41,214 bases of DNA from Candidatus Anammoximicrobium sp. (GTDB lineage: Bacteria > Planctomycetota > Planctomycetia > Pirellulales > Pirellulaceae), in assembly GCA_012515235.1 (NCBI GenBank), contig JAAYYU010000231.1, positions 1 through 41,214 on the forward strand, given 5' to 3'. The notes under the pieces were generated by a model that saw nothing but the letters and a program-made list of their open reading frames with translations, did no database searches and was not told the DNA's origin. Each line of letters starts with the position of its first letter. Position 1 is the stretch's first letter. Shown piece by piece: positions 24,380-32,840 of this stretch. Position numbers and translations under genes: made by a program.

Positions 24380-25681
24380 GTGATCACCTTTGAACCGGTA
24401 CTACTGCGACGAGTCGGCCTGCCCGACAGTGCCAGCCTGGCGACGTACCAGGCCGATGGCGGTTACGCTGCGCTGCGCCGGGCGTTGGGCATGGAACCGG
24501 CGCAAGTGATTGAGTTGGTCAAGCGGTCGGGGTTGCGCGGCCGCGGCGGGGCCGGGTTTCCCTGTGGGATGAAGTGGACGTTTCTGCCGAAGGGGCATCC
24601 GGGGCCGATCTATCTGTGCGTCAACGGGGACGAGAGCGAACCGGGGACATTCAATAACCGGATTCTGATGGAGGAGGATCCGCACCAGGTTCTGGAAGGC
24701 ATCCTGATCGCCGGACACGCGATTCGGGCTCGTACGGCGTACATCTATTTGCGGTACGAGTACGGCCGCAGTTATCGCACGCTGCAGCGGGCCATTGACG
24801 AGTGTTACGCGAACAACCTGGCGGGCAAGAACATCCTGGGCAGCGGCTTCGACATGGACATCTTCCTGCATCGCGGAGCCGGGGCTTATATTTGCGGCGA
24901 AGAAACGGGGCTGATCGAAAGCCTGGAGGGCAAGCGGGCGTGGCCGCGGATCAAGCCGCCGTTCCCGGCGGTGGAAGGCTTGTTCCGCAAGCCCACGATT
25001 GTGAACAATATCGAGACGCTGGCCTGCGTCACGCAAATTCTGGATCGCGGGGTCGACTGGTTCCGTTCGATCGGCGTGGCGGCGGATGTGAACAACCCGC
25101 GTGACTTGGGGAGTTACGGCCCCAAGTTGTATTGCCTCAGCGGGCACGTCAACCGGCCTGGCTGTTACGAATTGCCGCTGGGCGTCACGGCGAGGCGGTT
25201 GATCGACCAGTGCGGCGGCGGCGTGCGGAACGGCCGCCGCGTCAAGGCGGTCGTGCCGGGCGGGATCAGCATGGGCTTCCTGTCGGAGGCCGAATTGGAT
25301 ACGCCGCTGGATTTCAACGGCCCGCTCCAGGCCGGTTGCCTGGGGCTGGGCACCGCCGCCGTGATCGTGATCGACGATCAGACCAGCATGGTCGATGTGC
25401 TGTACAATTGCTGCCGGTTCTTCAGCCACGAGTCGTGCGGCCAGTGTACGCCCTGCCGCGAGGGCACGGCTTGGATGACCAAGATCCTGGAACGGATCCG
25501 CGCCGGGCGCGGCGAGCCGAGCGATCTGGATCTGCTGCTGGAGGTCGCCGGTTCGATGGGGATCCTTCCCGGCACGACGATTTGCGGCCTGTCGGACGGC
25601 GCCGCCTGGCCGGTCAAGAACGCGATCCACAAGTTCCGTCCCGAGTTCGAACAGTACATTCGCAGTAAGAGAAAGAAGTAA
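24380..25681 (+). CDS. nuoF: NADH-quinone oxidoreductase subunit F
   Basis: The 433-aa, 51-kDa-type subunit binds NADH, FMN and the 4Fe-4S cluster N3. GLRGRGGAGFP (about 51-61) is the nucleotide-binding glycine loop, and NGDESEPGTF with GAGAYICGEETGLIES follow. The N3 ligands are Cys353, Cys356 and Cys359 in SCGQCTPCREG plus Cys402 in TICGLSDG. The start is GTG at 24380, behind a weak GAAGAA-type site. Hydride transfer from NADH to FMN is the entry step of complex I. Confidence 0.96.
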   Translation: MITFEPVLLRRVGLPDSASLATYQADGGYAALRRALGMEPAQVIELVKRSGLRGRGGAGFPCGMKWTFLPKGHPGPIYLCVNGDESEPGTFNNRILMEEDPHQVLEGILIAGHAIRARTAYIYLRYEYGRSYRTLQRAIDECYANNLAGKNILGSGFDMDIFLHRGAGAYICGEETGLIESLEGKRAWPRIKPPFPAVEGLFRKPTIVNNIETLACVTQILDRGVDWFRSIGVAADVNNPRDLGSYGPKLYCLSGHVNRPGCYELPLGVTARRLIDQCGGGVRNGRRVKAVVPGGISMGFLSEAELDTPLDFNGPLQAGCLGLGTAAVIVIDDQTSMVDVLYNCCRFFSHESCGQCTPCREGTAWMTKILERIRAGRGEPSDLDLLLEVAGSMGILPGTTICGLSDGAAWPVKNAIHKFRPEFEQYIRSKRKK

Positions 25682-25786
25682 ACCAGAATTTGGCGACCTG
25701 ACGAAGGTGGAATTGTCCCGCGCTGGGCGAACGGTGGTCGTCAGCCCGCCGATTTTTCGCCGGGGCGCAAGCCGCCGCGGGGGTAC

Positions 25787-25806
25787 CGGCAGGCTGATGC
25801 CTGCCG
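25787..25806. repeat. Perfect GGCAGGC-type palindrome in the nuoF-nuoG spacer
   Basis: CGGCAGGC-TGAT-GCCTGCCG has perfect 8-bp arms and a 4-nt loop, 31 nt before the nuoG start. Related GGCAGG/CCTGCC pairs occur after nuoI and after nuoN. Confidence 0.8.
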
Positions 25807-25837
25807 TTGGGTGAAGACTAGGACCTTTTGGTGACGC

Positions 25838-27481
25838 ATGGCGACCGTAATCGTGAACGGCAAGTCGGTTGAAATCGGCGATCAGCAGCAGCTGAACGCC
25901 ATTCAGGCCGCGCGGCTTGCCGGCGTCGAGATTCCGCATTACTGCTGGCATCCCGCGTTGACGGTGGTGGCCAGTTGCCGCATGTGCCTGATCGAAGTCG
26001 GCGACCGCCGACCGGACGGCTCGGTGGCGATGCAGGGCAAACTAATGCCCGCCTGCCAGACGCCGGTCAAGGACGGGATGGTGATCGTCACCGACAGCGA
26101 CAAGGTGAAGGCGGCCCAGCGGGCGACTCTGGAATACCTGCTGTTGAACCATCCCCTGGACTGCCCGATCTGCGATCAGGCCGGTGAGTGTTTTCTCCAG
26201 GATTACGCGTACCGCTACGGTCGGGCTCACAGCCGATTGCAGGAGCCGAAGCTGCAGCGGCAGGACAAGCACTACATCGGCGATCACATTGTCTTGTTCA
26301 CGGACCGCTGCGTGATGTGTACGCGGTGCGTGCGGTTCACGCGGGAGATCAGCGGCACCGCGGAACTGCAGGTGATCAACCGCGGCAGCCACGAGGAAAT
26401 CGACATCTTTCCCGGCCAGCCGTGCAACAACAAGCTGGCGGGGAACGTGGTCGACCTCTGCCCGGTCGGAGCGTTGTGCAGCAAGGATTTCCTGTACCAG
26501 CAACGAGTCTGGTGGTTGAAAACCACGCGCAGCGTCTGCCCGAATTGCAGCACGGGCTGCAGTATCGTGGTCGATCAGAACAAAGAGCACGTCTACCGCC
26601 TGCGCCCGCGGCCCAACCCCCAGGCGCAAGGCTACTTCATGTGCGACGAAGGCCGGTTCGGCTTCCGCTATCTCCACCGCGAGGACCGCTTGACGGAGCC
26701 GTTGCAGCGCAACGGCGGCGAGACGGTTTGCCGCGGTTGGGACGATCTGCTCACGGCGTTGCGGGCCGCCTTGGGGCGGGCCGCGGCCCGGCGGCCCAGC
26801 GGTCTGGCAGCGGTCCTATCGCCGTGGATGACGTTGGAGGAAGGTTATCTGATCGCCCGACACCTCCGCAGCCTGTCGCCGGACGTGCGGTTGGCCCTGG
26901 GGCCCGTACGGCGCGTGGGCGAGGACGACCGTTACCCGAAGGATGTGCGCGGCAACGCCATCGAACCGGCGAAATTCGTGATTCGGGCGGAAAAGTGCCC
27001 GAACCGTCGCGGCCTCGAGGCGATTCTGAAACACTTTGAAGGGCGTGTGACGGGCTTCGACGAGATGTTGAGCCAGATTGCTGCCGGAAGCGTGGAATCG
27101 CTGTACCTGATCGGCGGTGATCCCGAACCCTGGATCACGCCGGAGCAAGCGAGCGTCTTAGCCGGATTGAAGCTGCTGGTGGTTCAGGACATCCTGCCGT
27201 CGCCTGCCAGCGCCGTGGCCCATTTCCTGCTGCCCGGCGGAGCGTTTGCCGAGCGGGAGGGCACGTTCGTGAATGACGCGGGTCTGGCACAAGCGATCCA
27301 GCGCGCGGTGGCCCCGCCGGACGGCGCCTGGCCGGACGGCCGGATTTTGTGGCAACTAGCGGGACGACGCGGGTTGTTCCACGCGCCGACGGTGCGTCAG
27401 GAAATGGCACAAGAGGTTCCGTCGCTGGCGCGGCTGGCCGGCGGGGATTTGGGAGAGTGGGGAGTGTACGAGGTGGGATAG
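25838..27481 (+). CDS. nuoG: NADH-quinone oxidoreductase subunit G (short form)
   Basis: The 547-aa subunit is clearly shorter than the E. coli or Thermus proteins. It keeps all cluster sites: the 2Fe-2S N1b region with HYCWHPALTVVASCRMC, the N5 site NHPLDCPICDQAGEC with its His ligand, the N4 site CVMCTRC with CPVGAL, and an N7-type set CPNCSTGC with a fourth Cys in YFMCDEGRF. The remainder is a truncated molybdopterin oxidoreductase-like domain (LYLIGGDPEPW). The short length comes from loss of much of that C-terminal domain; the frame is intact, so it is not a pseudogene. It relays electrons from NuoF to NuoI. Confidence 0.94.
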   Translation: MATVIVNGKSVEIGDQQQLNAIQAARLAGVEIPHYCWHPALTVVASCRMCLIEVGDRRPDGSVAMQGKLMPACQTPVKDGMVIVTDSDKVKAAQRATLEYLLLNHPLDCPICDQAGECFLQDYAYRYGRAHSRLQEPKLQRQDKHYIGDHIVLFTDRCVMCTRCVRFTREISGTAELQVINRGSHEEIDIFPGQPCNNKLAGNVVDLCPVGALCSKDFLYQQRVWWLKTTRSVCPNCSTGCSIVVDQNKEHVYRLRPRPNPQAQGYFMCDEGRFGFRYLHREDRLTEPLQRNGGETVCRGWDDLLTALRAALGRAAARRPSGLAAVLSPWMTLEEGYLIARHLRSLSPDVRLALGPVRRVGEDDRYPKDVRGNAIEPAKFVIRAEKCPNRRGLEAILKHFEGRVTGFDEMLSQIAAGSVESLYLIGGDPEPWITPEQASVLAGLKLLVVQDILPSPASAVAHFLLPGGAFAEREGTFVNDAGLAQAIQRAVAPPDGAWPDGRILWQLAGRRGLFHAPTVRQEMAQEVPSLARLAGGDLGEWGVYEVG

Positions 27482-27544
27482 GATCGTGGGACGGAGGTGG
27501 AGTCTCCGGATTTCGCACGTTCGCGGTGCGGGCATTTTTTGTCG

Positions 27545-27563
27545 CACGGCTCTCCGAGCCGTG
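27545..27563. repeat. CACGGCTC palindrome, copy 1 (nuoG-nuoH spacer)
   Basis: CACGGCTC-TCC-GAGCCGTG has perfect 8-bp arms. The same 19-mer, differing by one loop base, lies in the nuoL-nuoM spacer at 32752. A T-run precedes rather than follows it, so it is not a forward terminator. Confidence 0.82.
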
Positions 27564-27645
27564 TAAGGTACGTTGTCGGACTTGGCACGGCGCAAAGAGC
27601 CAGGCCACGGTGTTGCGGCTGACGGCCGCGTGAGGGTCGGCGTTC

Positions 27646-28800
27646 ATGCATCCTTTCTTGCATACGGTGTTGGCAATCAGTGTCGTGCTTGGCGCGACGA
27701 TGGGCGCCTGCGCGTACCTGATCTGGCTCGAGCGGAAGTTGGCCGCCTGGGTCCAGGACCGGGTGGGGCCGAACCGGGTGGGCAAATTCGGCCTGCTCCA
27801 ACCGCTGGCGGACGGCCTGAAGTTCCTCCTCAAGGAAGACATCGTACCGGCGCACGTGGACAAGGCGCTGTACTTCCTGGCCCCCAGCATTTCCATCTTC
27901 ACGACGTTTCTCGCCTTTTCGGCCGTGCCGTTCGGGCCCAGTTCCGGCCAGTCGGGCGAGTTCCAATTCGTCATCGCTCCGCAGTTGGACATCGGCATTC
28001 TGTTCTTGTTCGCCGCGGGCAGCCTGGCGGTTTACGGGATCATCCTGGGCGGCTGGGCGTCGAACAACAAATACAGCATGCTCGGCGCGTTGCGGTCCAG
28101 CGCCCAAGTCATCAGCTACGAAATCCCGCTGGGCCTGTCGCTGATGGGCGTGATCCTGTTGACCGGCTCGTTGAACCTGGAGCAGGTCATCAACCACCAG
28201 ACGGCCCGCGGCGTGCTGGGCTGGCACGTCTGGTATCAGCCGCTGGCCTGCTTGATTTTCTTCATGAGCGCGCTGGCCGAGTCGAATCGGCTGCCGTTCG
28301 ACCTGCCGGAGTGCGAGCAGGAGTTGGTCGGCGGCTATCACACCGAGTATAGCGCGATGAAGTTTGCGATGTTCTTCCTGGCGGAGTACACGCACGTCAT
28401 CACGGTCAGTTTTCTGGTCGCGATCCTGTTCTTCGGCGGCTGGCAGTTCCCCTGGATCGCCGAAGCGGACAGCGTCTATCCGGGGGCGACCGTCGTCAAA
28501 GTGCTGGTGCTGTTGGTCAAAGTCTTTGCCTTCATCCTGTTCATCATGCTGATCCGCTGGACGATCCCCCGCTACCGCTACGATCAGCTGATGTCGCTGG
28601 TCTGGTACGGCCTGATTCCGCTGACCGTGTTGAACCTGGTGTGCGTCATGTTCGTGAAACAGTTCGGGTTGCCCGAAGTCTGGCTGCTGCCCGCTTCGGG
28701 GGCAATGTTCGTGGGGGCGACGATCGTCTCGGCGCAAGCGGCCAAGCGCCGGGTGTCGAGAGGGTTGCGCCGTTCGGCGGCGGTTCAAGGGGGAGGGTAG
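27646..28800 (+). CDS. nuoH: NADH-quinone oxidoreductase subunit H
   Basis: The 384-aa integral membrane subunit has about eight helices and connects the peripheral and membrane arms. It contains the signature loops WLERKLAAWVQDRVGPNRVG near residue 22 and ESNRLPFDLPECEQELVGGY near 205, which carry the acidic residues lining the quinone tunnel. The start ATG at 27646 follows GAGGGTCGG. It belongs to the quinone-binding module with NuoB, NuoD and NuoI. Confidence 0.97.
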   Translation: MHPFLHTVLAISVVLGATMGACAYLIWLERKLAAWVQDRVGPNRVGKFGLLQPLADGLKFLLKEDIVPAHVDKALYFLAPSISIFTTFLAFSAVPFGPSSGQSGEFQFVIAPQLDIGILFLFAAGSLAVYGIILGGWASNNKYSMLGALRSSAQVISYEIPLGLSLMGVILLTGSLNLEQVINHQTARGVLGWHVWYQPLACLIFFMSALAESNRLPFDLPECEQELVGGYHTEYSAMKFAMFFLAEYTHVITVSFLVAILFFGGWQFPWIAEADSVYPGATVVKVLVLLVKVFAFILFIMLIRWTIPRYRYDQLMSLVWYGLIPLTVLNLVCVMFVKQFGLPEVWLLPASGAMFVGATIVSAQAAKRRVSRGLRRSAAVQGGG

Positions 28801-28810
28801 GGGTGATCGC

Positions 28811-28835
28811 AGGCCGTTCGCAGAGCGAGCGGCCT
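28811..28835. repeat. Hairpin in the nuoH-nuoI spacer, related to the nuoC-nuoD one
   Basis: AGGCCGTTCGC (28811-28821) and GCGAGCGGCCT (28825-28835) pair with one G-T wobble around a 3-nt AGA loop. The outer sequence GATCGCAGGCCG and the 3' arm end AGCGGCCT are shared with the stem-loop at 22378, so both probably descend from one element. Confidence 0.75.
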
Positions 28836-28875
28836 ACGATGAGTTGCGGCTGCTGGTTGCGTTAGGTACAGTCTG

Positions 28876-29448
28876 ATGCCGATTCAAGAACACGAAATCC
28901 ACTGGATCGAGGAGCCGGAGATCGGTTTCTGGGAAGCGAGCCTGCTGCCCGGCATCGCGGCGGGCATCCGCACGACGCTGCGGCACATGTTCCGCGAGCC
29001 CAGCGTGACCCAGGAATACCCGGAGGTCAAGCCGGACCTGCCCGCGAACTATCGCGGCGTCCATCGGCTGAACCGGGACGATCAGGGCCGCGTGAAGTGT
29101 GTCGCTTGTTTCCTGTGCGCGACGGCGTGTCCGGCGAATTGCATCGAGATCGTGGCGGCGGAAACGCCCTGGCCGGATCGGGACAAGTATCCGGAGACGT
29201 TTGTCATCGACGAACTGCGGTGCATCTACTGTGGGATGTGCGAGGAAGCTTGCCCGGTAGACGCGATCGAGTTGACGAGCATCTACGACTTGACGGGCAA
29301 GAGCCGGCAGGAAATGCTATTTGATCGCGAGAAATTACTGAGCGTCTACGACGAGACGGTTGATTCGGGCAAGGACCCGATCCGCACGCGAAGCGGCGAA
29401 CTGGGGCCGGCCTCGACGTTGCTGGAAGCCAAGGGACCGGCGACGTGA
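28876..29448 (+). CDS. nuoI: NADH-quinone oxidoreductase subunit I
   Basis: The 190-aa ferredoxin-like subunit carries clusters N6a and N6b. The two binding motifs are CVACFLCATACPANC (about 76-90) and CIYCGMCEEACPVDA (about 116-130), each C-x2-C-x2-C-x3-C. It hands electrons to NuoB. The N-terminal helix region (GIRTTLRHMFREP) lies along the membrane. The start ATG at 28876 has no strong SD. It ends 55 nt before nuoJ. Confidence 0.97.
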   Translation: MPIQEHEIHWIEEPEIGFWEASLLPGIAAGIRTTLRHMFREPSVTQEYPEVKPDLPANYRGVHRLNRDDQGRVKCVACFLCATACPANCIEIVAAETPWPDRDKYPETFVIDELRCIYCGMCEEACPVDAIELTSIYDLTGKSRQEMLFDREKLLSVYDETVDSGKDPIRTRSGELGPASTLLEAKGPAT

Positions 29449-29450
29449 GG

Positions 29451-29491
29451 GGCAGGCATGTGGCCTGTCGTTTTTGTCGCGCGGGCGCGAC
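29451..29491. repeat. Two hairpins in the nuoI-nuoJ spacer
   Basis: GGCAGGC (29451-29457) and GCCTGTC (29463-29469) pair with one wobble. Then GTCGCGC-GG-GCGCGAC (29476-29491) is a perfect 7-bp repeat. The second ends 12 nt before the nuoJ GTG, so it may affect nuoJ initiation. Confidence 0.6.
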
Positions 29492-29503
29492 CATGGTGAG
29501 ACT

Positions 29504-30319
29504 GTGAATTTGACCGCGACCCTGTTAGCACAAGCCGATTGGTTCGGCGGCCATGCGCTGGCCGTCTTGCCGGTGCTGCTCGGATTCTTGGCCGTCTGGT
29601 GGCTGCTGCCGCGGGCCAAGGTCTGGCCGCGGCCGGTCGGGGTGCTGCTGGGTCTGGCGGCGCTGGCCGGAGGCGGCGTGACGTTGTTTCAGCCCGGCGC
29701 CGCGGTAACGCAGGATCTGTTGTTCGGTTTCTTTGCGCTGGTGGCGATCGGGTCTGCCGTGCTGATGATCACCAACCGCAATCCGCTGTATTCGGCGTTG
29801 TGGTTCGTGGTGGTCACGCTGTGCGTATGCGGTTTGTTTCTGTTGCGCTCTGCGCCGTTCCTGGCAGCGGCTTCAGCGATCGTCTACGCGGGCGCGATCA
29901 TCGTCACGTTTCTGTTCTTGATCATGCTGGCCCAGCAGGCCGTGGGCGTCGCCGCCTACGACCAGCGGGCCAGCCAACCGCTGGCGGCCACCCTGTTGGG
30001 CTTTCTGGTGCTGGGCGGCCTGCTGTGCGCCCTGCGGCCGGAGAGGACGGCGGTTTTCGCCGCCGGTCCGGCGTTGGCCCAGGCTTCCGCGGACGCTGAC
30101 ACTGGGGGCCAGGGTCGGACGCTGCTGAGTTACCCGCCCGCGTTGGGGCCCAGTCCGCTGAGCCAGCGGGGCAACCAACCGCTGGGCACCGTTCGCGGCC
30201 TGGGACGCAGCCTGTTCGGCGATTACCTGTACGCCGTCGAACTTGCGGGGACGCTGTTGCTGGTGGCCAGCATCGGCGCGATTGCCATCGCACTCCGGAC
30301 GCCGCGGAGGAAGAGCTGA
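29504..30319 (+). CDS. nuoJ: NADH-quinone oxidoreductase subunit J
   Basis: The 271-aa membrane subunit has five predicted helices. The conserved core includes FFALVAIGSAVLMITNRNPL and AIVYAGAIIVTFLFLIMLA, the latter holding the pi-bulge helix region linked to quinone redox state. A soluble loop of about 60 residues between helices 4 and 5 (around residues 180-240) is longer than in E. coli. The start is GTG 29504 behind GGTGAG; no other start fits the family N-terminus. The stop overlaps the nuoK ATG by one base. Confidence 0.95.
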   Translation: MNLTATLLAQADWFGGHALAVLPVLLGFLAVWWLLPRAKVWPRPVGVLLGLAALAGGGVTLFQPGAAVTQDLLFGFFALVAIGSAVLMITNRNPLYSALWFVVVTLCVCGLFLLRSAPFLAAASAIVYAGAIIVTFLFLIMLAQQAVGVAAYDQRASQPLAATLLGFLVLGGLLCALRPERTAVFAAGPALAQASADADTGGQGRTLLSYPPALGPSPLSQRGNQPLGTVRGLGRSLFGDYLYAVELAGTLLLVASIGAIAIALRTPRRKS

Positions 30320-30756
30320 TGTCCGAGTTGCACAACTATCTCCTGGTGGGCGCCGTGTTGTTCGCCTTGGGCGCGATCGGGTTCGTAACGCGCCGCAACT
30401 TGATCATGATGACGCTTTCGGCCGAGTTGATGTTGCAGGGAGTGTCGCTGAATCTGGTGGCTTTTTCGTACCTGCACGGCAACCATCAAGGGCAGGCGTT
30501 TGCGGTGTTCATCGTTGCCGTGGCGGCTTGCGAAGCGGGCGTGGCCTTGGCGTTGTTTGTCGCGTTGTACCAGCGGAGGAAGACACTGGACATCCGTGCT
30601 TGGCGCGAGCTTGGCGAAGAAGGCCTGGTTTCCGGCACAGGCGGCGAGGAGCCGCCGATCGCGCCCGTGCTGCCCGCGGCGCTGGAGTCTCCCCGGCTGA
30701 CGCCAGCGGGCCGAGTTCCGGACATCTCGAAAAGGAGGGCCGACAACCGTGTCTGA
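30319..30756 (+). CDS. nuoK: NADH-quinone oxidoreductase subunit K with C-terminal extension
   Basis: The 145-aa protein has an N-terminal part (1-100) matching normal NuoK: three helices with MTLSAELMLQGVSLNLVAF carrying the essential membrane glutamate, and AACEAGVALALFVALY carrying the second. NuoK is usually about 100 aa. Here some 45 hydrophilic residues follow, rich in Pro, Glu and Arg, ending in KRRADNRV. The extension's codons include the AAAGGAGG ribosome site for nuoL. It overlaps nuoJ by 1 nt and nuoL by 8 nt. Confidence 0.95.
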   Translation: MSELHNYLLVGAVLFALGAIGFVTRRNLIMMTLSAELMLQGVSLNLVAFSYLHGNHQGQAFAVFIVAVAACEAGVALALFVALYQRRKTLDIRAWRELGEEGLVSGTGGEEPPIAPVLPAALESPRLTPAGRVPDISKRRADNRV

Positions 30757-32737
30757 AGCCGCGCGGCAGATCGCCCTCTGGCTCATCCCCGGCGCCCCGG
30801 CGGCAGCCTGTGTGCTGATTGCGCTGACAGGCGTCCGCTGGCTGCGCGAGCGGAGCCACTATCCGTGCATTCTGGCCTTGTGCGTCTCTTTGGGCAGTTC
30901 GCTGGGCGTGCTTCTGCTGGGAATCCCGGACATCGCCGGCTTGGGGCCGGACGGCAGTCATCCTCAGGTCAGCGCGGCCGGATACGAATGGATCCGGGTG
31001 GGTGGACTGGATGTGAGCATCCGGCTGACCGCCGATGCGATGGGCGCGATCATGGTCACCATGGTGACGCTGGTCAGTCTGCTGGTAGCGATCTATTCGG
31101 TGGGATACATGCGAGGCGATCCTGGGTACGCCCGGTTTTTTGCCGAGTTCTCGTTGTTCGTGTTTTCGATGTCGATGCTGGTGCTGGCCAGCAACTTCCT
31201 GGTCCTGTTCGTCTTCTGGGAAGGCGTGGGGCTGTGCAGCTATCTGTTGATCGGCTTCTGGTACCGCCGGCCCAGTGCCGCCGCGGCGGCGCGCAAGGCA
31301 TTTCTGGTGAATCGGATCGGCGATTTCGGCTTCTTGCTGGGCGTGTTTCTGATCTGGGGCACGTTTGGCACGTTGGACTATCAGGGCGTCTTGGGTCGGG
31401 AGGGAGTCTTGCAGCAGATCGCCCAGCAGCATCCCGGACGGCTGGAGTGGATCTGTGGGCTGCTGTTTCTGGGGGCGGTGGGCAAGTCGGCCCAGTTTCC
31501 GCTGCACGTCTGGCTGCCTGATGCGATGGAAGGCCCGTCCCCGGTCAGCGCGTTGATCCACGCCGCCACGATGGTCACGGCCGGGGTTTACATGGTGGCC
31601 CGCTGCACGCCGCTGTTCGTCCAAGCGCCTTTTGTCCAGTTGATCGTCGCGGGGATTGGCGGGTTCACGGCGTTGCTGGCTGCGTTGATCGCGCTGACGC
31701 AATACGACTTGAAACGCGTGCTGGCTTATTCGACGGTCAGCCAACTGGGGTACATGTTCCTGGCCTTGGGATGCGCCGCGGGCGGCAAGGAAGTGGTGAC
31801 GTTGGCCGTGACGGCCGCTATTTTCCATCTCTTTACGCACGCCTTTTTCAAAGCCCTGCTGTTCCTCAGTGCCGGCAGCGTCATGCATTCGATGGGCGAC
31901 GTGATCGACATGCGGCGGTTCAGCGGTTTGCGGGGCGTGCTGCCCGTCACGCATCTGACCTTCCTGTGCGGCGCGCTTGCCTTGGCCGGTTTTCCGTTGA
32001 CGTCCGGCTTCTGGAGCAAGGACGAGATCCTGGCTGCCGTCGCTGCGGCGAGTCACGGCACGTCGTTGTACGCGAAATCGTTTCTGGTCCTGCAGTTCAC
32101 GGCCGTCGTGACGGCCCTACTGACGGCCTTTTACACCTTTCGAGCCTACTTCGTGACCTTCTGGGGCGAAGCGAGGTTCCCGGCCGAAGCGGGCCAGCAT
32201 CCCCACGAGTCGCCGCCGGTGATGAGCGTGCCGCTGGTAATCCTAGCCTTGTTCGCACTGGCGGTTGGAGCGGCCATCGGACCGAGCGGTTTGTTCGGAC
32301 CGTACCTGGCCCAGACGCGCGGTCTGACCGGGGGCGAGGAACATGTGGTGGCCTGGATGCCGATGCTGTTGGGCACGGCGGCGGCGGTGATCGGCATCGC
32401 TGCGGCGTGGCTGGCGTACGTGGGCAGTCCTGGTCTGTCCGGACGCTTGGCCCGCGTGTCGACGACCGCCTACAATTGGTCCTTGAACAAGTTCTACTGG
32501 GACGAGATCTTTGCCGCGTTGGTGGTCCGTCCGCTGCAGGGGGTGGCGTGGTTGTGTCGCGTGTTGGATGACTATTTGGTGGATTTCCTGGTGAATGCGG
32601 CGGGCCGCATTCCCTGGATGGTGGGCAGTCTGCTGCGGCCGGTTCAGAACGGCCAGGTGCAGACGTACGCCCTGGTGATGATGATCGGGTTAGCCGCGCT
32701 GCTGCTGGCAGTGCTTAACGCCTGGGCTGGCGGATAA
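30749..32737 (+). CDS. nuoL: NADH-quinone oxidoreductase subunit L
   Basis: The 662-aa antiporter-like proton-pumping subunit lies at the distal end of the membrane arm. Hallmarks are NFLVLFVFWEGVGLCSYLLI (conserved Glu), GKSAQFPLHVWLPDAMEGPS (conserved Lys), HAATMVTAGVYMV, and the C-terminal lateral helix. The start is GTG 30749, 10 nt downstream of AAAGGAGG within nuoK. It ends 103 nt before nuoM, a spacer holding two hairpins. Confidence 0.97.
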   Translation: MSEAARQIALWLIPGAPAAACVLIALTGVRWLRERSHYPCILALCVSLGSSLGVLLLGIPDIAGLGPDGSHPQVSAAGYEWIRVGGLDVSIRLTADAMGAIMVTMVTLVSLLVAIYSVGYMRGDPGYARFFAEFSLFVFSMSMLVLASNFLVLFVFWEGVGLCSYLLIGFWYRRPSAAAAARKAFLVNRIGDFGFLLGVFLIWGTFGTLDYQGVLGREGVLQQIAQQHPGRLEWICGLLFLGAVGKSAQFPLHVWLPDAMEGPSPVSALIHAATMVTAGVYMVARCTPLFVQAPFVQLIVAGIGGFTALLAALIALTQYDLKRVLAYSTVSQLGYMFLALGCAAGGKEVVTLAVTAAIFHLFTHAFFKALLFLSAGSVMHSMGDVIDMRRFSGLRGVLPVTHLTFLCGALALAGFPLTSGFWSKDEILAAVAAASHGTSLYAKSFLVLQFTAVVTALLTAFYTFRAYFVTFWGEARFPAEAGQHPHESPPVMSVPLVILALFALAVGAAIGPSGLFGPYLAQTRGLTGGEEHVVAWMPMLLGTAAAVIGIAAAWLAYVGSPGLSGRLARVSTTAYNWSLNKFYWDEIFAALVVRPLQGVAWLCRVLDDYLVDFLVNAAGRIPWMVGSLLRPVQNGQVQTYALVMMIGLAALLLAVLNAWAGG

Positions 32738-32751
32738 CGCCCGTCCCGGAG

Positions 32752-32815
32752 CACGGCTCGCCGAGCCGTGGCGATGGTGTTCGGTTTTCGTCCGCTTCGC
32801 GCGGCTCGCAGAGCC
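32752..32815. repeat. CACGGCTC palindrome, copy 2, plus a second hairpin (nuoL-nuoM spacer)
   Basis: CACGGCTC-GCC-GAGCCGTG (32752-32770) repeats the 19-mer at 27545 with a single loop change. A shorter GGCTC-GCA-GAGCC hairpin sits at 32803-32815. Both lie upstream of the nuoM ATG at 32841. Confidence 0.8.
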
Positions 32816-32840
32816 CTGCCGCGGACGCCGGAGTGATTGG

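Noticed and set aside
25838..27481. nuoG as a truncated pseudogene
   Set aside because: The frame is intact, all cofactor ligands are present and a normal spacer and nuoH follow, so it is a short form rather than a broken gene.
27482..27645. The CACGGCTC hairpin as an intrinsic terminator inside the nuo operon
   Set aside because: The T-run lies before it and not after it on the coding strand, and essential nuo genes follow.
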